In this document: positions 56,214 through 64,000 of the stretch, piece by piece
Layout of the letters: every line of letters begins with the position of its first letter
How positions within the stretch are numbered: the first letter of the stretch is position 1
Source: Tetrapisispora phaffii CBS 4417
Lineage: Eukaryota; Ascomycota; Saccharomycetes; Saccharomycetales; Saccharomycetaceae
Reading direction: 5' to 3'
Length of the DNA: 64,000 nt
Assembly: GCF_000236905.1 (NCBI RefSeq)
Contig: NC_016522.1
Location: 744,001 to 808,000, forward strand
Translations under genes and position numbers: made by a program
Notes under the pieces: model-generated
Databases searched by the model: none
The model's input: only the letters and a program-made list of their open reading frames with translations
Told to the model about the DNA's origin: nothing

Positions 56214-57571
56214 CAAAGTTCGTTCTACTATATATCCATGTATGTATGTATATGTATATCAATGTTTTGAACATCATCATTAATTTGTTGTCCGTTTTAC
56301 CCGGAATCAAGATATAACACCGTTAAGCAAATTACGGAGTCATGGGTATCCACGGGGAAGAAAAAAGTCCGCACAAAATAGAGTGAATACGACATGAAAG
56401 AGAAAGCATTGCACAGATAATTCGCAGAGACAGGTCCCTTTCCACTTCAAATCTCGTAACGTTAACCTAATTATCCGCACTAAGGTAATCTCGCGCACGA
56501 AAGGCAATCTCTGAATAAGATCCCCAACAATAACCTAACGCTTTCTCTGTACACCGTTTACTCACAGGAGACGGAATGTCAGCCAACATCCAAGACAGAG
56601 ACCATACCGCACCCACCGACTCCCAGCACTCAGCCGTGTAAAACAGCTGAGTGGTGGAATCTAGCAGTTCTACGCTGTCCCGTCTCAAATTTCCGAGATC
56701 CCATGACAAACACAGTACCAAAAGCAAACATTAAAAAAAAAGCAATGAGATCGGAACCAGGATTACAAATATATTACGCGTCTCCTTCTACATATATCGC
56801 ACTGCGGTAAAGTATCTCTTGCGACCTTTTGCGTATTCTGTCTATCTGTGCGTGTTTTTATGCTTTGGTGCAGCGTTTATTCTGGTCCCATGGAGAAAAT
56901 ATGTAGGACAGGACAAACATCACGGGGCGATTCGGCCGCCACCGCATTCTCGTGCTACGGAAAGTCCTCTCCACGCGGACGAGTGCTCCCTCCCTCCCTT
57001 TACTCCCCCTTCGTCTCCTCCCGAGAGACCCTCGCAGCACTTGTTGCATATGCGAGAGACATGGGGAGAGGAATGGGAATTAGTGGACGTTATTCACGGG
57101 AGGAGCGCACGCCCGAACAACCGCGCAGAGCAATCTCCCTAGAACGCCACCTCTGGAAATTCTTTTCGTTGAAATTTCAAAATTGAAAGTTGGCTTCATA
57201 ATATGTTTTCTGTTTTTAATATCTTTTCAAAAACTTGAAATACTCCTCCATGTAATCCCTCCATGGATGGAGAAGAGCGAACAAATTATGAACTTGGTTT
57301 ACCATTCAATGATCTAATAATAAAGAATAAGAAACATTTTATTATTAATTTCGTCTGTTTATTTTATTCATATTTTTATTGCATTAATTGCTCCTTTCCT
57401 TCTATCATTATATAAGGGACGTCATATTTATTGCTTGGTTTTTATGCTGTGTTCTGCTCTACTGAAGTAAATAATATATAAGATAAAAAAAGGCTACAGA
57501 ATACATAACTGCATGTACATTCGTGTTTATACGCTTTGGGAATTTCGTACTTTTTAAAATCACTACAAGTT
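56214..57571. promoter_or_regulatory. Long GC-rich region upstream of MSS11
   Basis: 1.36 kb between tandem genes PAH1 and MSS11. The GC-rich part (about 56.3-57.2 kb) has 37 of 60 G or C in 56941-57000. It contains a Reb1-type TTACCCG (56297-56303), an MCB ACGCGT (56776-56781), a CCCCT stress-element core and the G-quadruplex motif listed separately. Overlapping open frames of 86-112 codons occur on both strands, start at non-ATG codons or lack similarity, and are not called. The last 350 bp before MSS11 are AT-rich. Confidence 0.65.
56988..57009 (-). promoter_or_regulatory. G-quadruplex-forming motif (minus strand)
   Basis: The plus strand has CCC-T-CCC-T-CCC-TTTACT-CCCCC. On the minus strand this gives four G runs of at least three, with loops of 6, 1 and 1 bases. 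This fits the canonical G3+N1-7 rule. It lies about 565 bp upstream of the MSS11 ATG. Formation in the cell is inferred. Confidence 0.6.
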
Positions 57572-59419
57572 ATGATTCTTCCTACTACCAATGAAGATGA
57601 TACTAAATCATCTTCGAATGATAATAATAACACTAATGATGATGATGATTCCCGTAATGGGATAAAATCCGAAGAGAATTCGGTACGGACTGCTAAACAT
57701 TCAGAACCATTTCCAACCCAGAAGCATCCTAAATATAACTTCGATGTTGTTGTTTCAGATGCCACTGCCAGGAATTTGAAACAGTTACTACTTTCGCATA
57801 TGTATAACTATCTGTTAACTCATAAACATTTGGAGACTGCAAAACAATTTTTAAAAGAAGCAGATGTTCCTTTATTAACTGGAAACGCTGAGATCAATGA
57901 CGAAAGCAATTCATTCAGAGGTAACGCAGGTGTTGATGGTGAGCCGGCATTGAATCCAAATATCAAACTGGAGGATGACCAGATTTACAGGCAAAAAGTA
58001 GAAAATCAAACTCCTATGACTTCAAAAAAGCGTCTTTCATCATATTCACAAAATGATCTAAATCCACGAGAATTATTAGCTGCTAAAATGTTAATGGACT
58101 CTAAAAATTCTTTCTTATTAGAATGGTGGGAACAGTTCAGCACTGTTTATAATTTTATTGATGGGCAAGATATCGAGTCCATAAAAAAAGCAGAAACCTT
58201 AAAACAAGATAAAATTACTTCACTCCTACCACAAGCTCAAATAAATACATTAAGTTCGAGTAATTTTGGTTCCATGCCATATATGGGAATGCAGCAAAAA
58301 CAATCACAACTGCAGCAACAACAACAAATACAACAACTTCAGCAGCAGCAGCAACAAAACTTCCAAAATGGGTTCGTCAATAATATAGATAAAAATAATG
58401 TAAATATGGAAAAACAATCAACTCAAACTCAAAGGATGAACCAACAGAAATTACAATATCAGTGGCAACTTCAACAACAATTACAGATGAAATTACAAAG
58501 ACAAATGCGAAACCAGCCAATGCCAGTAACGAACCAAAATATGAGTAAGAAAAATAGTGGTGTTACAGATATAAACGTTAATAATAACAGTAGTGATACT
58601 AATGATAATAATGAATATGCAAATCATGGTAATGGTACTGGCAATCTGAAGGATCCTGCATTCATACATAATTCAATACCACTACAAAACTATTCCCCGA
58701 ATTCTAACACGAACATCTACTCTCAACAACAGCAACCCTTGGTGGATAACAACTTCGGAATAGATCGTGCAAACAGAAGGTCATCTCGAGCCATTTCTAA
58801 TGAATTGAACAATATGATCAATTTTGAAAAGCAATTAAAATTACAGAGACAAATGCTTGAAAGTAATAAGAGTGCAAATAATGATGGTGACAATTATAAT
58901 GAAAATAGTAATGCAGACTCTACTAAGAGTAGCAAAAATGAAAAGAGTATCGGTGATGTGGATAGTAGTCAAGTAATGGATTGGAGTAAATCTCAAAAGG
59001 AAAGAGTGAAAGTAATGAAAGAACAACAACAAAACCTCATTCAACAACATGTAACTCAACAGCAGCGTGGTAAAAACTCGAATTTGGAAGACAAATCTGA
59101 AAAAAATAAAGCTGTGAAAGATAATGTTAATATTAACGATAATGATAACATTAACCCAATACAAAATAATAGTGACGTTGATATGAGAAACCAGTACATG
59201 ATGATGGTGCAAATGATGATGATGTCGAAAGGTGACCAACAACTTCATCAGGGTAAACAACAAATTCCACAACAGATGCAGAACTCAATGATCCCACAAC
59301 AACTGCAACATTTTCAACTACAACAGCTACAGATGCAAATGCAAATGAAACAATTTTCTAAAGATCAAATGAAGAATTCAAGTACAAATACTAACAACAA
59401 TAATAATAATAATAATAAC

Positions 59420-59507
<88 letters not shown>

Positions 59508-60313
59508 GCAATAATACTATAATGAGTATTTCACCAAAAATGACTTCAACAGACAATAGCATAGATGCAACTGTGAACACTGTAGTTTCTATGGGAAGCA
59601 GTAGACAACCAAAGTCCAAAAATACACAGTCTAACAAGAAACCCGTTGCAGAACCCAAGAAGCGCAAAAAGAAGACTGAAATATCGAGAAGTTCCACCCC
59701 TATTGGCACAACTAAATTTATTAGTGAAAATAATAGTATTGCTAATGTCGAGAGCATCAATCGTAACCAAGATTCGGGTGCTCTTAAACAGGTTCAATCC
59801 AGTGGTTTCCCGATTATGAAATTCAATAATAATCCTAACGTCATCTCTCCGAATCCAGAGAAAATCTATCCTTCTTATTCAAAAGATTCTTCAAGAAGAA
59901 AATCACCCACTTCAAATAATTTTAGTAGTTCTCAAACGCAAACTGGAGAGACTTCGAATCAAAGGAAGAAGAAACGTAGAAAAACCAAAGGCTCTACTCC
60001 AACTATTGCAAACTCGGTTTCAGGTCAACCACCTTTTCCAAACAGTATTGATGGTTTAGCAGAGACTGATGATGCTTCTTTGTTAAATAAAGATTTAACC
60101 TCAGAATTCAATAATCTGCCCAATACCGTTTTCAATGAAAACTCAATGGATATGACATTTGGCTTCGATGTGAATCCTAATAGTAATGACATTGGCAATA
60201 ATGATTTAGCATTAAATATCGATCTAATGAATTTTTCAAATAATCCAATGGGAATGGATGACTTTCAATTATTCGACAAGGATAACCTTCCAAACAATCT
60301 AATGGATAATTAA
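57572..60313 (+). CDS. MSS11: LisH-domain transcription factor Mss11
   Basis: Activator acting with Flo8 on FLO11 and STA genes for invasive growth, adhesion and starch use. The 913 residues, from the ATG at 57572, have an acidic N-terminus and a LisH dimerisation motif at about 69-100 (LKQLLLSHMYNYLLTHKHLETAKQFL). The conserved LNPRELLAAKMLMDSKNSFLLEWWEQF follows. The rest is low-complexity, with Gln tracts at about 245-275 and 295-320 and 38 consecutive Asn at 608-645. Basic clusters PKKRKKKTE and RKKKRRKTKG could be nuclear signals. The C-terminus is Asn/Asp-rich and activation-like. It is longer than S. cerevisiae Mss11 (758), mostly through homopolymers. It lies between PAH1 and INP2, as YMR164C. 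Confidence 0.92.
59393..59506 (+). repeat. AAT/AAC trinucleotide repeat coding for 38 Asn
   Basis: 38 consecutive Asn codons inside MSS11, mostly AAT with a few AAC interruptions. It is then broken by AGC and resumes for two codons. Its length is likely polymorphic and may alter the prion-like character of the protein. Confidence 0.97.
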
Positions 60314-61105
60314 TTCAAGAGCATATGCATGTATATATCTATATATAATTGAGCATCTGCTATAATGAAATAGCAGAAGTTACTAATCCGATATATAACC
60401 GTTTCTTTCATATTTATGTTACTAGCATTTTTTTTAAAGTATTGTCATTTTATAACATTTAGCCGCCCAAGTATTGTTAATTTTTCCAATGTTAAACGGA
60501 CTTTACAATTTCTGCATTTTTGTAACATATAAAAGCATCACGAAAATTAATAAAATACAAAAACTAAAGAACGGACAAACAACTAAATCAAGTAATAACG
60601 AAAAAATTGTACTAATGGAATGGTCTATTTTTTTAATTATGAATGTTACTATTGTGTCGTGATTAGCGACCGTCATTAAACAAATAGTTCAAGCAATGCA
60701 CTTCTTCATCCATGGAGAAGTAACTAATAAGAAACAGAGAAGACAATGGGGTAGCTAATTGTTTTGTTTGATGATATTTAGTCTTATTTTTTTTTGTTTT
60801 GTTTATCTTTTTATAATTTTTTTGACTATGGTTTTTGTAATAATATTTGTATGTGTACGGTGTATGATTCAGCACAGAGGTTTTTGCTACAATGCTAGAA
60901 CTCAATTGTATCTGAAATTAATTTGATCTGCTATTAAGTGATTAGATATGATTTATTTAAAAAGCCTTCATTATTCATTTTAAATCAATTTGTAATTAAA
61001 AGGAATTGAACTTGCCATTGCCTTTATATCGCTAGTATAAATATTATAGTAACAAACACTCTTTGTTCTATCAAAATAATACAGCATAGATCATCAGTTG
61101 AAGTA
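60314..61105. other. Intergenic region MSS11 to INP2
   Basis: 792 bp, AT-rich with long T and A runs. Short frames on both strands (60474-60662 and 60663-60905) have no similarity and biased AT-rich composition, and are rejected. No other element was seen. Confidence 0.6.
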
Positions 61106-63418
61106 ATGAAGCCACAGTATGGTTTTCCAAAACTTCATTTTGCTGGTTTACAAATATATTCAGATAGTGATAATTATATAGAAAATAATGCTATTAAATT
61201 ACAAAAGGAAGAACTGTGTGATATAAATTATCAATTGGATCATAAAGATAATGATGTACGTCTATCAATTGGACAATCAGAAGAATTGACACCTGTTATG
61301 GGTGATAATGGGTTTGATAGACTGTCAACTTCTATTCCACATATGAGAAATGTAACTGATTGGACTATGTCAACTCTTAATGAACATTCACCAAGTTTTG
61401 CAAATTTAGATGTTTTTGAGAATATAAAAAAGGTTGACAGCAACAATTCAAACAATATTAATTCTGCTAAGATTATATCAAATGAACATATAGCCAAGTA
61501 CTTTCGACCATTACCGACGAGAAATAATAACGACTTTTTGGAAGAGTTTAGATATACAATTATATCATCAAATATATTAAATGATAGTGAAGGTTATAGA
61601 TTTAAATTTGATATAAAAAATTCTATTTTAGATTTTCATTCTTCTAAATCAGCAAATACCAAGAAGAGAAATTCAATATTGTATCATACAAAATATGGTA
61701 TTTGTAAAAGCATTTCTGGAGATAAATTTAAATTGTATCGGACTTTCAATTATTCAAAAACTATTATCAATTCATTAAGGATAATTAGATATTTATCAAA
61801 CAAAAGAAAACTTGAGAAAACAAAGTACAATAATGCGAATGAAAATTCGTTTATAATAAAAACTATATGTTTTATATTAATTTGCATTAATATATCCTCA
61901 CATCAACAATTTTTTTACAATCAATGCATCAAATATAAATTTATGATCAATTTAAAAGAATTTTTGAAAATTTTACAAAAATCAGATGACTTAATACACA
62001 AATATCATAATGTCTCTAAAGAATTAGCAATCTATAAGCCACTTATACAAAAACACCATCATAGAGATATAAATTTGTATAAGAGGCCTGACAGTGATAT
62101 AGAATTTAATAACAGTGAGAAAGAATTCGAATTAACATTGAATAAGATAAATGAAATCTTAACTTCCGTTTTAAATTTGCAATTTCATCAAGTTTTAAAA
62201 CATGTCATTGAAATATTACCAATGACAGATAAAACTGAGTTATTGAAATATTGTGAGATATACGCAATAGACCTTCCCACATTATACGAATATATAAACT
62301 TTCCAGCGCCATCTATTAAAAACAAGATTGACAGGTTTGACACTTTAAAAAAAATCATGTTATTGTGTTTATTATCAATAACAGAAGCAAAGGTTACTTA
62401 TAGCAACAACAGCATAGTGATAAATCAAATAAGTAATATATTTGGTGTCATACCTGATGATATTATAGCGACTAATATTAGTAGAAATACATTAATAAAA
62501 AATATTAAAGATGCAACTATAATTATAAAAAATATGGAAGAAGCTATATCACCGTTTATCCAAGTACTAGTTGCAAATAGAAACCTTTTATATCTTTCCA
62601 TTGATTCTCAGGATGATAACTCTATGTCAAAACAGGAATCGCAGAAATTAACACAAGATGAATCAAATCATAACTTTTTACTTATAAATATAATAAATCA
62701 AACAAAAAGTCTAGAAAAAGCCTTCCTAGGTTTGTCGTCTACCGAGTTGAAAAAGAATGAAGAAATGAATTCTATTACCAACCACATATCAAATATTCTG
62801 GAAACATGGGTGTCCATGATAGATAAAGATTCTATATCTTGTCAAAAAGCAGAAACGACTAATATAGGAATTGTAAACAATAGGTTTTCTATTGACGTAT
62901 ACAATTCTGATAGGGAATCTAGTGTCAAAATTTTAGATACTGATATTCTTAAAAAACAAATCGACATCAAAGAGGTCGGAGAAAATACAAATGATATTTT
63001 TGATGTTGAACAAGTTGATGATTTTGAGTATGCTGGAGATGAAAATCAAAGCGTACTATTTTTTACAAACGAAGAAGATTTTTATAATTCTAGTAATAAG
63101 CTTAATAAATCAGGTATTAGTACACAAAAGATGAGCACGAGAGAAATGACGGATGAAGAGTTAAGGCAAAAACTGGATCAAAAGATTTCTATATTAGCAG
63201 CAGAAAATAGAAAGGTTAAGGAAAAATTACGAACCAAAAAATCATTTGATCTATTAAGGAATGAGAACTCAAATATACTATATTCAGATTTTAAATCTCT
63301 AAAAAAACAAGGTAACCTTGATACTAGAAGCAGGTCTTCTAGATTAAGGAATTATTCTTCCGAAGAGACGATTCCCATAATATATGAACTAAAAGCCTTA
63401 TTCGATGCAGGATCATGA
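61106..63418 (+). CDS. INP2: Probable peroxisome inheritance factor Inp2
   Basis: Inp2 is the peroxisomal membrane receptor for the myosin Myo2 that carries peroxisomes into the bud. The 770-residue protein is rich in Asn, Ile and Lys. It has a single clear hydrophobic segment near residues 250-270 (FIIKTICFILICINIS), a helical domain after it and a charged coiled-coil-like C-terminus (MTDEELRQKLDQKISILAAENRKVKEKL). S. cerevisiae Inp2 (705 residues) has the same layout but evolves fast. The call rests largely on position: YMR163C follows MSS11 (YMR164C) on the same strand. It is convergent with QRI1. Confidence 0.75.
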   Translation: MKPQYGFPKLHFAGLQIYSDSDNYIENNAIKLQKEELCDINYQLDHKDNDVRLSIGQSEELTPVMGDNGFDRLSTSIPHMRNVTDWTMSTLNEHSPSFANLDVFENIKKVDSNNSNNINSAKIISNEHIAKYFRPLPTRNNNDFLEEFRYTIISSNILNDSEGYRFKFDIKNSILDFHSSKSANTKKRNSILYHTKYGICKSISGDKFKLYRTFNYSKTIINSLRIIRYLSNKRKLEKTKYNNANENSFIIKTICFILICINISSHQQFFYNQCIKYKFMINLKEFLKILQKSDDLIHKYHNVSKELAIYKPLIQKHHHRDINLYKRPDSDIEFNNSEKEFELTLNKINEILTSVLNLQFHQVLKHVIEILPMTDKTELLKYCEIYAIDLPTLYEYINFPAPSIKNKIDRFDTLKKIMLLCLLSITEAKVTYSNNSIVINQISNIFGVIPDDIIATNISRNTLIKNIKDATIIIKNMEEAISPFIQVLVANRNLLYLSIDSQDDNSMSKQESQKLTQDESNHNFLLINIINQTKSLEKAFLGLSSTELKKNEEMNSITNHISNILETWVSMIDKDSISCQKAETTNIGIVNNRFSIDVYNSDRESSVKILDTDILKKQIDIKEVGENTNDIFDVEQVDDFEYAGDENQSVLFFTNEEDFYNSSNKLNKSGISTQKMSTREMTDEELRQKLDQKISILAAENRKVKEKLRTKKSFDLLRNENSNILYSDFKSLKKQGNLDTRSRSSRLRNYSSEETIPIIYELKALFDAGS

Positions 63419-63606
63419 TAAATTACGTCTTCCATTTTTGAATCGTTGTCGCATAGGAAACTATAATTAGATCTTCTTCGGGAAATAGCATAAGCTTATA
63501 TTATAATTGAACATATACGTTTTTCTTTAATTATGTATATAATATATTTAAAGTAATTATATTCCATTTATCAATTAGTGCCTGGTTTCAATATTAGGAT
63601 CTTCTT

Positions 63607-64000
63607 CTATTCCAAAATAGTGTCATTAATATCGAATATTTGACCTCTATATTGTTGTAAATTTTCTCCACTGTAACTCAGAGTACCACTAACTTCAACT
63701 AATACATTATCCTTCACATCAGCACCAGAGTCTTTCAACCATGATGTACCTAAATTCATATATGCAGTACGACTGGTTTCTGGGTTATCATTGGCTGAAC
63801 CGCTTGCATTTTTTAAAGGTGCAAATTCATGGGATCTTTCAACTTCCAAACAACCAAAATCCTTTATATTTACACTTGGGAATACGTCAAATATAAATTG
63901 TTCCAACTTAATGCCATTGGGTTCAGTCGGTTTAGATATTTTACCAGTTTTAGGATCAAAATATGGAATTTTCTTTTTAGCTATATGGTATACCATATTA
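63607..64000 (-). CDS. QRI1: UDP-N-acetylglucosamine pyrophosphorylase Qri1/Uap1 (5' end cut off)
   Basis: Makes UDP-GlcNAc from UTP and GlcNAc-1-phosphate for chitin, N-glycans and GPI anchors. Only the C-terminal 130 or so residues are in the window; the gene continues past base 64000 and the Met at 63996 is internal. Visible family features are YHIAKKKIPYFD, KLEQFIFDVFPSV, EVERSHEFAPLKNASGSANDNPETSR and the C-terminal left-handed-helix region with LSYSGENL. In S. cerevisiae it is YDL103C, next to QRI7 (YDL104C). Here five YMR-block genes lie between them. Confidence 0.92.
   Translation of the reverse strand, partial: NMVYHIAKKKIPYFDPKTGKISKPTEPNGIKLEQFIFDVFPSVNIKDFGCLEVERSHEFAPLKNASGSANDNPETSRTAYMNLGTSWLKDSGADVKDNVLVEVSGTLSYSGENLQQYRGQIFDINDTILE

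Noticed and set aside
56467..57186. Frames of 86-112 codons upstream of MSS11
   Set aside because: They start at non-ATG codons or overlap each other on both strands, with no known domains. GC-rich DNA explains the openness.
58841..59760. Antisense frames of 131-143 codons inside MSS11, one nearly all Leu
   Set aside because: They are mirror images of the Asn/Gln-coding repeats (AAT gives ATT or TTA in other frames), so are not independent genes.

Overview
The window is nuclear DNA of a budding yeast of the family Saccharomycetaceae. It is AT-rich and densely packed with intron-free genes, almost all recognisable as orthologues of Saccharomyces cerevisiae genes. I call 31 protein genes (two cut by the window ends) and one structural RNA gene, the RNase MRP RNA NME1. 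No mobile element, CRISPR array, tRNA gene, prophage or toxin system was seen, and I found no convincing new multi-gene system. The material worth a second look is in the non-coding DNA.

Gene order, using S. cerevisiae systematic names from memory. Segment 1 (1-22 kb) interleaves a YNL block (HDA1, RCM1, KSH1, NME1, SSN8, SIW14, HHT2, HHF2, PUB1) with a YIL block (LYS12, RSM25, ICE2, AVT7, SDS3). Segment 2 (22-39 kb) interleaves YDL (YFH1, HEM25, NUP84, ATG20, TRM3) with YGL (LYS5, ARO2, TIP20). Segment 3 (40-64 kb) interleaves YMR (EAR1, CEP3, MLH1, MME1, PAH1, MSS11, INP2) with YDL (PHO2, QRI7, QRI1). Only part of each S. cerevisiae block is present, so this looks like one chromosome of a post-whole-genome-duplication yeast that kept a different set of duplicates from S. 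cerevisiae, as in the Vanderwaltozyma/Tetrapisispora group. The species itself is inferred, not proven.

Functions are housekeeping: chromatin (HDA1, SDS3, histones H3 and H4), RNA modification and processing (RCM1, TRM3, QRI7, NME1), lysine and aromatic amino-acid synthesis (LYS12, LYS5, ARO2), mitochondrial iron and haem (YFH1, HEM25), membrane traffic and organelles (KSH1, TIP20, ATG20, EAR1, INP2, ICE2), lipid control (PAH1), transcription (SSN8, PHO2, MSS11, PUB1 for mRNA), the kinetochore (CEP3) and mismatch repair (MLH1). Most genes sit in divergent or convergent pairs. The histone H3/H4 pair shares a divergent promoter with UAS-like elements.

Unusual features are four GC-rich islands in an otherwise AT-rich sequence (about 17.0-17.5, 18.4-20.05, 44.2-45.0 and 56.3-57.2 kb), an 18-bp perfect palindrome, a G-quadruplex motif upstream of MSS11, and paired zinc-cluster-type sites upstream of LYS12. 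NME1 stands out because it is identified by both sequence and helix pairing.
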